Notes: generated from the sequence alone by a model not told the origin. A DNA stretch of 64,000 bases from Stenotrophomonas sp. YIM B06876 (GCF_030711595.1 NZ_JAUJUJ010000013.1:1-64000); one strand, 5' to 3'; shown: positions 9,960 through 19,250, counted from the first letter of the stretch. Made by a program: numbers and translations.

Positions 9960-10720
9960 GCCGAGGCGACTCGGATTGATCCCGGTTATGCGCAGGCGTG
10001 GGCGTGGCTGGGGCTTGTGCGCACCCAGCATGCGCGGTTCGTGCTGTCTGGTGAAGCGGCGGCCACCGCCTATGCGCAGGCCCGTGAGGAGATCGACGCC
10101 GCGCTGCGGTTGCAACCGGACAACAGGCAGGCACATGCGATCCACGCCAACCTGCTGAGTACCGGTTATCACGACTGGAACGGGGCATTGGCGGAGTTCC
10201 ACATCGCCTTGCCGCTGGTGCCGGATACCGGGAACGCCGCAGATACATCGCCGGCGATCCGCTGCAGCCGGAAAACGTGGACCTATATGCCAGGAAGCGC
10301 TCCTACCCTGGCCATCCTGCGTGGCGATGCGGCCACGGCGCTGGCCGAAGCGCGGCGCGTGTCGCCGGGTCGCGAGCGGGACCGGGATGTGGCGCTGGCC
10401 CTGCAGATCGGCAATGACCGCGCCGCGGCCGACGCGGCATTGCAGAGCTTGTTGTGGACGCAGAGGCCGGGGACGGCCCCTATGCGCCCGCCCGCATCCA
10501 CGCGTTGCGCGGTGATCCCTGCCGCGCCTTTGAGTGGTTGCAGCGCGACTGGGCGCGCGGCGACCAGGTGCTGTTCGAGCCGCTGCTGTTGCGCTTTCCG
10601 TGACGGCCCGCGGCTTGCCGCCTACTGCAAGAGCACCGGGTTGCCGCGAACGGAAGCCAGCGAGGCGCTCGGTCTTGAAAAGACCCGCGCCTCGCGGGTC
10701 GCCCTGAGCATCAGGGACGT
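9960..10720 (+). pseudogene. Decayed TPR-repeat gene (5' truncated, several frameshifts)
   Basis: A TPR-like reading begins mid-protein at about 9960 (AEATRIDPGYAQAWAWLGL) with no start codon context, then runs as DAALRLQPDNRQAHAIHANLL. The reading must shift near 10258 (GDPLQPENVDLYARKRSY in another frame), again near 10302 (LAILRGDAATALAEARRV), and once more near 10470 (PARIHALRGDPCRAFEWLQRD). Near 10590 it reaches a typical tail (DGPRLAAYCKSTGLP). Such TPR blocks form the C-terminal half of CadC-like or TolB-like regulators in xanthomonads, but that half cannot be assigned here. At least three shifts and the missing N-terminus argue for a dead gene. Confidence 0.75.
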
Positions 10721-10754
10721 GACGGCGCGGTCTGCGATACGTCGATGCCCGGCT

Positions 10755-11693
10755 TTATCTGCGCCGTTGCGCTTGGTACGCCTGCAGGTGCGCATAGGCC
10801 ACCTGCAGCAACGGGGCGGACACCCCCGCGGCCCGGGCGCGCGCCAGCATGTCGCCGACGATGTGCGCCGCTTCCACCGGCAACCCGGCTTCCAGGTCGC
10901 GCAGCATCGAGGCCTTCAGCGTTGAGCCGGCCTGGGTGGTCGCCTCCAGCGCCGCCTTGCGCGCTGCCGGCGGAATCGGCTCGCCCGCAGCCACCGCGAC
11001 CGCCAGGCACTCGTCATAGAGCGCATGGACGATGGTGATGCCGTCATCGGTGGCGGCAATGGTGCCGATATCGGCGCGCATCAGACAGGTGACCGCCGCC
11101 AGGGTGGTAAGGAAGGTGAACTTGATCCATTGCTCGCGGGTGATCGTGGCGGTGGCGACATGGTCGATCCCGGCCTGCGTACAGAGGGCCACCAGTGCCT
11201 GCACGCGCGGGCTGGAGGCGCTGCCATCGCGTTCGCCGAAGGTCAGCTTGGCGGGAGTGCCCAGATGCAGCACCGCGCCATCGGCGGCCTTGGTCGCGCT
11301 GATGAAGCACAGCCCACCGAGCACGCGCTCGCGACCGAAACGCGCATCCAGCCGCGGGTAATGGGCCAGCCCGTTGAGGATCGGCAGCACGCTGGTGCGC
11401 GCGCCCACTGCCGGGACAGCCGCATCGATCGCGCTGTCCAGGTCGTAGGCCTTGCAGCTGAGGATCACCAGGTCGAACGGCTGCGCCTGTGCCAACGCCG
11501 GCAACGCGTCGGCGGTGACATGGGCGACCGGCAGTGTGGCATCGCCCAGCGGGCTGCGGATCACCAGCCCGTCGCGCTGCAGCTGCGCCGCGCGGGCCGG
11601 GCGCACCAGGAACGTCACGTCCGCACCGGCCTGGGCCAGGCGTCCGCCAAAGTAACCGCCGGTTCCGCCGGCGCCGAGAATCAGGATGTGCAT
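10755..11693 (-). CDS. panE: 2-dehydropantoate 2-reductase (ketopantoate reductase)
   Basis: The 312-residue protein begins with a Rossmann motif (LGAGGTGGYFGG, residues 6-17) for NADPH. It keeps family blocks such as SCKAYD, PILNG and a C-terminal helical half containing KASMLRDLEAGLPVE. It reduces ketopantoate to pantoate in the cytoplasm, a step of pantothenate and coenzyme A synthesis. PanE-like paralogues with unknown substrates are common, so the pathway assignment is somewhat less sure than the fold. It stands alone on the minus strand and its 3' end abuts the TPR pseudogene. Confidence 0.88.
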   Translation of the reverse strand: MHILILGAGGTGGYFGGRLAQAGADVTFLVRPARAAQLQRDGLVIRSPLGDATLPVAHVTADALPALAQAQPFDLVILSCKAYDLDSAIDAAVPAVGARTSVLPILNGLAHYPRLDARFGRERVLGGLCFISATKAADGAVLHLGTPAKLTFGERDGSASSPRVQALVALCTQAGIDHVATATITREQWIKFTFLTTLAAVTCLMRADIGTIAATDDGITIVHALYDECLAVAVAAGEPIPPAARKAALEATTQAGSTLKASMLRDLEAGLPVEAAHIVGDMLARARAAGVSAPLLQVAYAHLQAYQAQRRR

Positions 11694-11828
11694 CGGCTCA
11701 GGTTTCCATGTCGGGCATTACTGGCGGGTGATCGCCGTCGCGACCGCAAACGCGGTTTCCGCGCGTGCGCCGCCGCTGTGGCGTTGCCCTTGCCTGCGCC
11801 GGATAAATCCTCGCAGCGCGGCAAGGTA

Positions 11829-11851
11829 CCCGCCCTGCGGGGCGGGTGCTG
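11829..11851. terminator. Hairpin after the ABC exporter operon
   Basis: An ACCCGCCC-TGC-GGGGCGGGT inverted repeat lies just after the stop of the minus-strand permease at 11858. There is no T-run on that strand, so termination strength is uncertain. Confidence 0.4.
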
Positions 11852-11857
11852 CCGGAC

Positions 11858-12652
11858 TCAGCTGCGCAGGCCGACACCGCGCTTAAGCAGCCACAACGCC
11901 AGTGCGCCAAGGGCCGCGACAAAGCCCAGCATCAGCGCATAGGACACCCACAACGGCACGTCGCTGGTGCCGAGCAGGCCGTAGCGGAAGGCGTTGACCA
12001 TGTAGAAGATCGGATTGGCCTTGGTCATCGCCTGGGCCCACTCCGGCAGCAGCGTGACCGAGTAGAACACGCCGCCCAGATAGGTCAGCGGGGTCAGGAT
12101 GAAGGTCGGTACGATCGCCACGTCGTCGAACTTCTTGGCGTAGATGGCGTTGATGAAACCGGCCAGCGAGAAGATCGTCGCGCCCAGCAGCACCGTGCTC
12201 AGCGTCACCAGCGGATGCGGGATGTGCACCGGGGTGAAGAACATGGCGATGAGCAGCACGATCACGCCGACCATCACGCCGCGCAGCACCGCACCGGCGA
12301 CATAGCCGCCAAGGATCACCCAGTTCGGCATCGGGCTCACCAGCAATTCTTCGATGTGGCGGCCGAACTTGGCACCGAAGAACGAGGAGCTGATGTTGCC
12401 GTAGCTGTTCTGGATCACGCTCATCATCACCAGGCCCGGGACGATGAACTGCATGTAGCTGTAGCCGCCCATGTCGCCGATCCGCGAGCCGATCAGGCCG
12501 CCGAAGATCAGGAAATACAGGGTCATGGTGATGGCCGGCGGCACCAGGGTCTGGCCCCAGATGCGCAGGATGCGGTTGATCTCGCGGCGGACGATGGTGC
12601 CCAGGGCCACCCGGTTGCGCTGGCGGTCGGTCATCGGGACGGGGGTGGTCAT
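11858..12652 (-). CDS. yadH: ABC-2 type exporter permease, YadH-like
   Basis: This 264-residue integral membrane protein has about six hydrophobic helices and the ABC-2 signature region (LLVSPMPNWVILGGYVAGAVLRG). It matches the YadH/NodJ branch. It forms the membrane channel of an exporter with the ATPase encoded just upstream, and their coding regions overlap by four bases. The substrate is unknown for this family. The start (MTTPVPMTDRQRNRVALGTI) may be at either of two nearby ATGs. Confidence 0.88.
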   Translation of the reverse strand: MTTPVPMTDRQRNRVALGTIVRREINRILRIWGQTLVPPAITMTLYFLIFGGLIGSRIGDMGGYSYMQFIVPGLVMMSVIQNSYGNISSSFFGAKFGRHIEELLVSPMPNWVILGGYVAGAVLRGVMVGVIVLLIAMFFTPVHIPHPLVTLSTVLLGATIFSLAGFINAIYAKKFDDVAIVPTFILTPLTYLGGVFYSVTLLPEWAQAMTKANPIFYMVNAFRYGLLGTSDVPLWVSYALMLGFVAALGALALWLLKRGVGLRS

Positions 12653-13599
12653 GCGGCGTTCTCCGGGTTGCCGGTGAGGCGCACGAACAGCTCCTCCAGA
12701 CGGTTGCTCTTGGTACGCATCGAACGCACGCGGATGCCGGCGGCCCCGAGGGTGTCGAATACGCGGTTCAGGTCCATCGCACGCGGCATGTCCAGGTCCA
12801 GCGTGTGCGCATCGGTGGCGACCAGCGTGGTGCCTTCGATCAGCGGCAGCTGCGCCGGCAGTTCACCGTCGATATCGAACAGGAATCCCTCCACATCCAG
12901 CTTGGCCAGCAGGGTGCGCATCGGCCCCTGCTCGACGATGCGGCCGTGGTCGATGATGGCCAGGTTGCGGCACAGCTGCTCGGCCTCTTCCAGGTAGTGC
13001 GTGGTCAGGATGATGGTGGTGCCGGCGGCGTTGATCTCCTGCAGCGTCTTCCACATGTCGCGGCGGATCTCGATGTCCACCCCGGCGGTCGGCTCGTCGA
13101 GGATCAGCAGCCGCGGCCGGGTCATCATCGCCCGGGCGATCATCAGCCGTCGCTTCATGCCGCCGGACAGGGTACGGCTCATCATCTGCGCCTTGCCCCA
13201 CAGGTGGGCGCGCTTGAGTTCCACTTCGGCCAGCTGTTCGGCCTCGGCGCGCGGCAGGCCATAGAAACCGGCGTAGTTGACCAGGATGTCGAACGGCTTT
13301 TCGAACAGGTTGAAGTTGACTTCCTGCGGTACCAGGCCGATCAGGCGCATGGTGGCGCTGCGGTCAGCCACCAGATCGGTGCCGAACACCTCCACGCTGC
13401 CTTCGGACAGGTTCACCAGCGAGGAAATGACGCCGATCAGGGTCGACTTGCCGGCGCCATTGGGGCCGAGCAGGGCGAAGAAATCGCCCGGCGCCACTTC
13501 CAGCGAAACGCCTTTGAGCGCCTGCACGCCGTTTTCATAGGTTTTGCGGAGATCATGAACGCGCAATGCGGGCGCGTCGGGGCGGGATACGGAAACCAA
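12649..13599 (-). CDS. yadG: ABC exporter ATP-binding protein, YadG-like
   Basis: The 316-residue ATPase has Walker A (GPNGAGKST, residues 45-53), signature LSGGMKRR, Walker B LLILDEPTAGVD and the switch His in TTHYLEEAE. It has the C-terminal extension typical of YadG/CcmA-type exporters. It drives the YadH-like permease translated from the overlapping gene. The assigned start is a TTG, because no ATG lies between it and the conserved LRVHDLRKTYENG; the true start could be a few codons away. It is divergent from the reductase gene, about 100 bases apart. Confidence 0.9.
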   Translation of the reverse strand: MVSVSRPDAPALRVHDLRKTYENGVQALKGVSLEVAPGDFFALLGPNGAGKSTLIGVISSLVNLSEGSVEVFGTDLVADRSATMRLIGLVPQEVNFNLFEKPFDILVNYAGFYGLPRAEAEQLAEVELKRAHLWGKAQMMSRTLSGGMKRRLMIARAMMTRPRLLILDEPTAGVDIEIRRDMWKTLQEINAAGTTIILTTHYLEEAEQLCRNLAIIDHGRIVEQGPMRTLLAKLDVEGFLFDIDGELPAQLPLIEGTTLVATDAHTLDLDMPRAMDLNRVFDTLGAAGIRVRSMRTKSNRLEELFVRLTGNPENAA

Positions 13600-13697
13600 G
13601 CTCGGGCCTTCGCGCCTTGGATACGGCGCCGGATAAGTGCAGCGGCTATTATAGAAGCCCTCGCGGGCTTGCCCCGGCTACACACTGTTTCTTCTTC

Positions 13698-14447
13698 GTG
13701 CCTGCCCAATTCCCCCTCAAGCTGGTCGACCGCCACATGCTGGCGCCCACCGTCGGCCACTACCAGTTTGTCCGCGATGACGGCCAGCCGCTGGACTTCC
13801 TGCCTGGCCAGTTCATCCAGGTCCATTTCCACTACGCCGATGGCACCGCGACCAGGCGCAGCTATTCGCTGGCGACCATCCATGACCATGCCCGCGGTCC
13901 GGGCGAGGCGGTGGAGATCGCGGTCAGCTTCGTCCCCGGCGGCGCCGCCACCGCGCTGTTCGAAGGGCTGGAAGTCGGCGGCCATATCACCGCCAGCGGC
14001 CCGTTTGGCCGGTTCTGCCTGCAGCCGGGCGACCACAACGGCCGTTACCTGCTGATTGCCACCGGCACCGGTGTCACCCCATACCGTTCGATGCTGCCGC
14101 AGTTGCAGGCGGCCATGGCCGGGCGCGGGATCGAAGTGGTGCTGCTGCAGGGCGCGCGCAATCCGGCCGAGTTGCTGTACAGCGACGATTTCCGTGCGTT
14201 TGCCGAGGCCAACCCGGGATTCCGCTACGTGCCGTGCCTGTCCCGCGAGTTGCCCGCCAACGCCCATGCCGATGTGCGCCACGGTTATGTGCAGCAGCAC
14301 CTGGCCGAATTCATGCCGGACCCGGCGCGGGACATCGCCTACCTGTGTGGCAATCCGGACATGGTCGACAGCTGCTTCGAAGCGCTCAAGGCCGATGGCC
14401 TGCCGACGGTGCAGATCCGCCGCGAGAAGTACGTCAGCAGCAAATGA
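13698..14447 (+). CDS. fpr: Ferredoxin/flavodoxin-NADP reductase-like flavoprotein
   Basis: This 249-residue protein has an FAD-binding beta barrel with RRSYSLAT (FAD contact; RxYS motif), then an NAD(P) domain with LIATGTGVTPYRSM and YLCGNPDMV. It moves electrons between NADPH and ferredoxin, flavodoxin or flavin. The GTG at 13698 (VPAQFPLKLVDRH) is chosen because the frame upstream lacks family similarity. It is not clearly in an operon. It could instead be a flavin reductase of the Fre type, since the C-terminal residues that separate the two are not decisive. Confidence 0.82.
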   Translation: MPAQFPLKLVDRHMLAPTVGHYQFVRDDGQPLDFLPGQFIQVHFHYADGTATRRSYSLATIHDHARGPGEAVEIAVSFVPGGAATALFEGLEVGGHITASGPFGRFCLQPGDHNGRYLLIATGTGVTPYRSMLPQLQAAMAGRGIEVVLLQGARNPAELLYSDDFRAFAEANPGFRYVPCLSRELPANAHADVRHGYVQQHLAEFMPDPARDIAYLCGNPDMVDSCFEALKADGLPTVQIRREKYVSSK

Positions 14448-14689
14448 TGTGGCGACTGCATTTGGCCTGAAACGCCGCGCGTGCCCAGCGTTCCGGTGGC
14501 GTGGGCCGGGGCGGGCGCGGGTGATCGGTGTGTCGCCGCGATTGTGGCGGTGGCGTTTGCGGCCGGCCTGACGATGCATCGGTGGCCTGTCGAGGGTGGC
14601 CCGTCGAAAACCAGCAGCCTGTAAAGCGTGCTTGACATGCTTCGGGTACTGGTTGCAGGATGTGTCAAGCGACCTTGACAGGAATGGCC

Positions 14690-14860
14690 ATGCCCATCGT
14701 CCGCAGTTCCCGCGCTTCCGGCGCCTGCTTTGCTGCTGCCGGCCTTATCTTCGTCGCAGTATCCACGCAGCAGGCAATGGCCCCGTTTCTGGGGGTGGGC
14801 CTGGCCGTCGCCGGTCTGGGAATCGGCGCTTTGCTGCGCTCGCGTGGGGCACGCCGATGA
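14690..14860 (+). CDS. Small membrane protein (unknown)
   Basis: This 56-residue protein has two hydrophobic stretches (about residues 11-26 and 32-47) and a basic tail. Two ATGs compete. The second, at 14690, has an AGGA six bases upstream, while the first at 14684 directly abuts that AGGA, so 14690 is favoured. Its stop overlaps the next start (ATGA), so translation is coupled to the following membrane protein. No family is recognised. Confidence 0.6.
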   Translation: MPIVRSSRASGACFAAAGLIFVAVSTQQAMAPFLGVGLAVAGLGIGALLRSRGARR

Positions 14861-15441
14861 CGCGCAAACCGCTCACGGTGTGGCTGTTGTCCGGTGCCGG
14901 CGTACTGGCGCTGGGCGGTGCCGCGGTCCGCACGCTCACGGCCCTTGATGGCCACGAAACCTTTTCCGGCATCCTGTTCGGCATGGCTGCGGGGCTGCTG
15001 TTTGCGGCGCTGCTGCGGCGCTTGATGCCCGATGGTTGCGCTGCGGCCCCGCCCGCGCTGCGCAAACGTTATACCCGGGAAGTGACGCTGGCCATGGCCG
15101 GCTATGGCGTGCTGCTGGTGCTGTCGATCTGGCTGCTCAAGCGGGTGGATGGCACGGTGTTGCGGGCCTTGATCGCCTTGCTGCCGGTGCCGCCGATCGT
15201 GCTGATGCTGCGCGCGATGATCCGCTACATCCGTGACGCCGATGAACTGCAGCAGCGCATCGAACTGGAGGCGGTGAGCTTCGCCACCGCTTTGATATCG
15301 TTGATCTACCTGACCGGCGGGTTTCTGCAGTCGGCCAAGGTGATCGATGTGCCGTCCCATGTGGCGATGATCTGGGTATTTCCGCTGGTCTGTCTGGCCT
15401 ATGGGCTGGCCAAGGCCGTGGTCGCGCGGCGCTACCAGTGA
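14857..15441 (+). CDS. Integral membrane protein of unknown function
   Basis: This 194-residue protein has five to six predicted membrane helices (about residues 8-26, 36-53, 77-94, 101-118, 144-158 and 168-186) with short charged loops. It overlaps the small membrane protein by four bases and is followed ten bases later by an XRE regulator. This pairing of a multi-helix membrane protein with a short Cro/CI-like regulator is common in Xanthomonadaceae and Firmicutes, and the regulator may respond to or control it. No catalytic motif is visible. Confidence 0.75.
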   Translation: MTRKPLTVWLLSGAGVLALGGAAVRTLTALDGHETFSGILFGMAAGLLFAALLRRLMPDGCAAAPPALRKRYTREVTLAMAGYGVLLVLSIWLLKRVDGTVLRALIALLPVPPIVLMLRAMIRYIRDADELQQRIELEAVSFATALISLIYLTGGFLQSAKVIDVPSHVAMIWVFPLVCLAYGLAKAVVARRYQ

Positions 15442-15451
15442 AACGCCGGCG

Positions 15452-15649
15452 ATGAACAACCGCCTGCGTGAACTGCGCGATGCCCGGGGCTGGTCGCAAG
15501 GCGAGCTGGCCGAACGGCTGGCCGTTTCCCGGCAGACGGTCAATGCGCTGGAAACCGGCAAGTACGATCCCAGCCTGCCGTTGGCATTCCGCATCGCGCA
15601 GCTGTTCAGTGCGCGGATCGAGGAAATCTTCTTCCCCGATGTCACATAG
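15452..15649 (+). CDS. Short XRE-family transcriptional regulator
   Basis: This 65-residue protein is almost only a helix-turn-helix: LRELRDARGWSQGELAERLAVSRQTVNALETGKYDPSL, ending in IEEIFFPD. It belongs to the YgzD/Xre short-regulator class that usually sits beside the membrane gene it controls. The ATG at 15452 gives the canonical N-terminus (MNNRLREL). It likely represses its own cluster as a dimer, inferred from the class rather than from any operator seen here. Confidence 0.88.
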   Translation: MNNRLRELRDARGWSQGELAERLAVSRQTVNALETGKYDPSLPLAFRIAQLFSARIEEIFFPDVT

Positions 15650-15715
15650 CTGCCGCAATCGCGTCTGGATGCAGGCAGATCCGTTTTTTTCTTCAACACA
15701 GAGGGGGCTGTTCCG

Positions 15716-17254
15716 ATGATGTCCCGCAAGACCCGAACCATTCTCGCCGTGGCTGTCGTCGCCGGCATTGTCGGATACCGCCTGATGCGGCCGGCGCCGG
15801 AGCCACACGCGCCGGCTACCGGCGACCAGGCCGTGGCAACGGCGACCAGTGCCGCCAAGCCGCTCAAGCTCGGTACCCTCGTCTTCACTCCCTGCAGCCT
15901 GAGTTCGCCGCTCAGTCGGGACAGTCTGGAAGCGCACTGCACCACCTTCGAGGTGCCCGAGGACCGGGCCAATCCGCAGGGGCGCAGGATCGCCCTGAAC
16001 ATCGCCTGGCTGGCTCCTGAGAAACAGACCGACCTGCAACCGGACCCGGTGTTCTTCCTGGCCGGCGGCCCGGGCCAGGCGGCGGTGGCGAGCTATCCGC
16101 AGGTGGATGCGGCGTTCAACGAAGTGCGCAAGCACCGCAACGTGATCCTGGTGGACCAGCGCGGTACCGGCCACTCCAATCTGCTCGCGTGTGCTACCCC
16201 CGAAGGTGATGACATGTCGCCGGCGGCGATGCGGGGCGAAGCGGAAAAATGTGCGGCCCAGCTGGCACCCAAGGCCGATCTGCGCTTCTACACCACCACC
16301 GATGCGGTGGCCGATCTGGACGCGGTGCGTGCGGCCATCGGCGCGGAAAAAATCAATCTGGTCGGGGTCAGCTACGGCACCCGCGTGGCCCAGCAGTACG
16401 CCATGCGCCATCCGCAGGCCACGCGCAGCATCGTGCTCGATTCGGTGGTGCCCAACACCCTGCAGCTGGGCAACATCTTCGCCCGCAACCTGGATGACGC
16501 GCTGGCGCTGCAGTTCGCCCAGTGCACGCAGACGCCCTCGTGCAAGGACACACTCGGCGACCCGCGGGTCGAACTGGATGCGCTGCTGGCCCGGCTGCGC
16601 GCGCAGCCGCTGACGGTGCGCTATCGCGATGCCAGCAGTGGCGAGGAACGTGAGGACGAACTGCGCGCCGAAACGGTGGCCGGGCTGGTACGCATGTATG
16701 CCTACATGCCGGTGGCCGCGGCGCTGTTGCCCAAGTTGATCCACGAGGCCAGCAACGGACGCTATGAAAACCTGATGGCGCTGGCGCAGATGCTGCAGGG
16801 CGACATGAAGGACAGCATGGCGATGGGCATGCAGCTGTCGGTGGTGTGCAGCGAGGACAACGGGAGCCTGCTCGCCAACCAGGCCGATGCAGGCACGGTG
16901 CTGGGCAACCAGATGGCGCAGGGCATGGCGGCGATGTGCGCGGCCTGGCCCAAGGGCCACGTCCCGGCGGACTTCCACCAGCCGTTGACCGGCACGGTGC
17001 CGGCACTGGTGCTGGAGGGCGAGTTCGACCCGGTCACGCCGCCGCGCTACGGCGAGGAAGTGGTCAAGACCCTGCCCAATGGCCGCCTGCTGGTGCTGCG
17101 CGGGCAGGGCCACAACGTCATCGGTGCCGGCTGCATGCCCAAGCTGTTCGCCCAGTTCATTGAAAAGGCCGATGCCAAGGCGCTCGATGGGACGTGCCTG
17201 GAAAAGCTCAACTACGTGCCGCCATTCACCAGCTTCAATGGCTGGGAACCGTGA
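15716..17254 (+). CDS. Alpha/beta hydrolase, tripeptidyl aminopeptidase-like (S33)
   Basis: The 512-residue protein has an N-terminal membrane or signal segment (about residues 7-24). The nucleophile elbow GVSYG is near residue 219, the oxyanion block FLAGGPGQ and DQRGTGHS lie upstream, and the C-terminal TAP-like domain supplies EFDPVTPP (Asp) and GQGHNV (His). The family cleaves peptides or esters, and the secretion segment points to the periplasm or cell envelope. Two adjacent ATGs (15716, 15719) could be used. The ABC exporter genes start 30 bases downstream, so they probably share a transcript. Confidence 0.85.
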   Translation: MMSRKTRTILAVAVVAGIVGYRLMRPAPEPHAPATGDQAVATATSAAKPLKLGTLVFTPCSLSSPLSRDSLEAHCTTFEVPEDRANPQGRRIALNIAWLAPEKQTDLQPDPVFFLAGGPGQAAVASYPQVDAAFNEVRKHRNVILVDQRGTGHSNLLACATPEGDDMSPAAMRGEAEKCAAQLAPKADLRFYTTTDAVADLDAVRAAIGAEKINLVGVSYGTRVAQQYAMRHPQATRSIVLDSVVPNTLQLGNIFARNLDDALALQFAQCTQTPSCKDTLGDPRVELDALLARLRAQPLTVRYRDASSGEEREDELRAETVAGLVRMYAYMPVAAALLPKLIHEASNGRYENLMALAQMLQGDMKDSMAMGMQLSVVCSEDNGSLLANQADAGTVLGNQMAQGMAAMCAAWPKGHVPADFHQPLTGTVPALVLEGEFDPVTPPRYGEEVVKTLPNGRLLVLRGQGHNVIGAGCMPKLFAQFIEKADAKALDGTCLEKLNYVPPFTSFNGWEP

Positions 17255-17284
17255 CATGACCGCATCCCTGAGGAATCCACTTCC

Positions 17285-18040
17285 ATGATCGTTGCAGAAC
17301 GACTTCGCAAGACCTTCCCCGGCAAGGGCAAGGACAAAGCCCCGGTGATCGCCGTGGACGAGGTGGGCTTCACCGCCCAAGACGGCCAGATCACCGGCCT
17401 GCTCGGCCCCAATGGCGCCGGCAAGACCACCACGCTGCGCATGCTCTATACGCTGATGACACCGGAGGCCGGCCGCGTGCTGGTCGATGGTGTCGACGCC
17501 GCGGTTGATCCCAACGCGGTACGCCGCAGCCTGGGGGTGCTGCCCGATGCGCGGGGCGTCTACAAACGGCTGACCGCGCGCGAGAACGTCGCCTACTTCG
17601 GCGAGCTGCACGGCATGAGCCCGGCCGCCATTGCCGCGCGCACCGCGCGGCTGGCCGAGGCGCTGCAGATGGAAGACTTCCTGGACCGCGCCACCGAAGG
17701 CTTCAGCCAGGGCCAGCGCACCAAGACCGCGATCGCGCGGGCGCTGATCCACGATCCGCGCAACGTGATTCTCGATGAGCCGACCAACGGTCTGGACGTG
17801 ATGACCACGCGCGGCCTGCGCGGATTTCTCAAGGAGCTGCGCGCCGAAGGCCGCTGCGTGATCTTCTCCAGCCACATCATGCAGGAGGTGGCTGCGTTGT
17901 GTGACCGCATTGTCATCATCGCGCAGGGGCGGGTGGTGGCGCAGGGCACGCCGGAAGAACTGCGCGAGCAGGCCAGCGAGGTCAATCTGGAAGACGCGTT
18001 CGTCAAACTGATCGGCAGCGAGGAGGGCCTGCACGCATGA
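17285..18040 (+). CDS. natA: ABC exporter ATP-binding protein, NatA-like
   Basis: This 251-residue ATPase has Walker A GPNGAGKTT (41-49), a variant signature FSQGQRTK, Walker B VILDEPTNGLDV and the switch SSHIMQE. It matches the NatA group, which in Bacillus exports sodium with NatB; in other bacteria the substrate is unproven. It overlaps the permease gene by four bases. It is followed by a paired permease with a large extracytoplasmic loop, as NatB has. Confidence 0.85.
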   Translation: MIVAERLRKTFPGKGKDKAPVIAVDEVGFTAQDGQITGLLGPNGAGKTTTLRMLYTLMTPEAGRVLVDGVDAAVDPNAVRRSLGVLPDARGVYKRLTARENVAYFGELHGMSPAAIAARTARLAEALQMEDFLDRATEGFSQGQRTKTAIARALIHDPRNVILDEPTNGLDVMTTRGLRGFLKELRAEGRCVIFSSHIMQEVAALCDRIVIIAQGRVVAQGTPEELREQASEVNLEDAFVKLIGSEEGLHA

Positions 18041-19230
18041 ACCGGACCGGATATTTCCGCAGCATGCTGGCGGTGATGCGCAAGGAACTGCGCGACTTCG
18101 CCCGCGACCGTCGCACCTTCCTGCTGACCTTGCTGACCGCGCCGCTGCTGTACCCGCTGCTGTTTCTGGGCATGAACAAGCTCACCAACCTGCGCACCGA
18201 AACGCAGCTGGACAAGGACATGACCATGCCGGTGGCGGGCATCGCCCGGGCGCCGAACCTGGTGGCGTTTCTGGCCAGTCGCGGCATCAGCGCGAGCGAG
18301 GCACCGGCCGATATCGAAGACCGCATCCGCGCGCAGCGCGAGGACGTGGCGCTGGTGATCGATCCGGACTTCGCCGCCGACTGGCACGCCGGCAGACCGG
18401 CCAAGGTCGAGATCGTGGCCGACACCACCCGCCGGACCAGCGATGTGCAGGTGGCGCGGGTGCGCGGCGCGCTGGCCGAGTACGGCCAGTCGGTGGGCGC
18501 GCTGCGTCTGCTGGCGCGGGGCGTGAACCCGATGGTGGCCGCGCCGGTGAATGTCGGCACCCGCGACCTGGCCACCGCCGAAGCCAAGCGCGGCATCTTC
18601 CTGTCCTTCATCCTGCCGCTGGTGCTGATGCTGTTCGCCTTCATCGGCGGCTCGCATCTGGCGATGGACACCACCGCCGGGGAGCGTGAGCGGCAGTCGC
18701 TGGAGCCGTTGCTGGCCACCCCGATCGCCCGCGGTGCGCTGGTCAGCGGCAAGATGCTGGCGGCGGTGGTGCTGGGGCTGGCGTCGATGCTGCTGATCCT
18801 GCTCTCGTTCAAGCTCAGTGCCAGCATCGGTACGGGCGCGGCGCGCGCGCTGGATGTGAGCTTCGCGGCGATGGGCAAGCTGCTGGTGATCCTGCTGCCG
18901 CTGGTGCTGATCGGCACCGCGTTGCTGACCTGCCTGGCGGCCAGCGCCAAGAGCATGAAGGAAGCGCAGAGCCACATGGTGTGGCTGATGCTGCTGCCGA
19001 TGCTGCCGGGCTACGCGTTGATGGCCTATCCGCTGAAGGACACCCAGCTGTGGCAGTACGCGGTGCCGTTCCTGTCGCAGAACCAGATGCTGGTGAAGGT
19101 GACGCGTGGCGAGATGCCGACCGCATCGCAGTGGGGCGTGTACCTGGCGGCCTCGGTGCTGCTGGCGGTGCTGCTGTGGGCGGTGGCGGTGTGGCGCTAC
19201 CGGCAGGAGCGGCTGGCGATCTCGGGCTGA
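18037..19230 (+). CDS. natB: ABC exporter permease, NatB-like
   Basis: The 397-residue protein has one membrane helix near residues 27-45, a long extracytoplasmic segment (about 50-180), then five more helices. It carries the ABC-2 motif GERERQSLEPLLATPIARGALVSGK near 211. This is the NatB/YhaP layout. With the upstream ATPase it makes an exporter. A strong intrinsic terminator follows 20 bases after the stop and ends the transcript. Confidence 0.85.
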   Translation: MNRTGYFRSMLAVMRKELRDFARDRRTFLLTLLTAPLLYPLLFLGMNKLTNLRTETQLDKDMTMPVAGIARAPNLVAFLASRGISASEAPADIEDRIRAQREDVALVIDPDFAADWHAGRPAKVEIVADTTRRTSDVQVARVRGALAEYGQSVGALRLLARGVNPMVAAPVNVGTRDLATAEAKRGIFLSFILPLVLMLFAFIGGSHLAMDTTAGERERQSLEPLLATPIARGALVSGKMLAAVVLGLASMLLILLSFKLSASIGTGAARALDVSFAAMGKLLVILLPLVLIGTALLTCLAASAKSMKEAQSHMVWLMLLPMLPGYALMAYPLKDTQLWQYAVPFLSQNQMLVKVTRGEMPTASQWGVYLAASVLLAVLLWAVAVWRYRQERLAISG

Positions 19231-19250
19231 GCCGGAGGGTGCGGTAAACA

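Noticed and set aside
8104-10248. A 714-codon minus-strand frame opposite czcA
   Set aside because: It is Arg/His/Gln-rich antisense translation with no motifs, while czcA on the plus strand is complete.
15137-18034. A 965-codon minus-strand frame opposite the hydrolase and ABC genes
   Set aside because: It is the antisense shadow of well-supported plus-strand genes in GC-rich DNA and has no family similarity.
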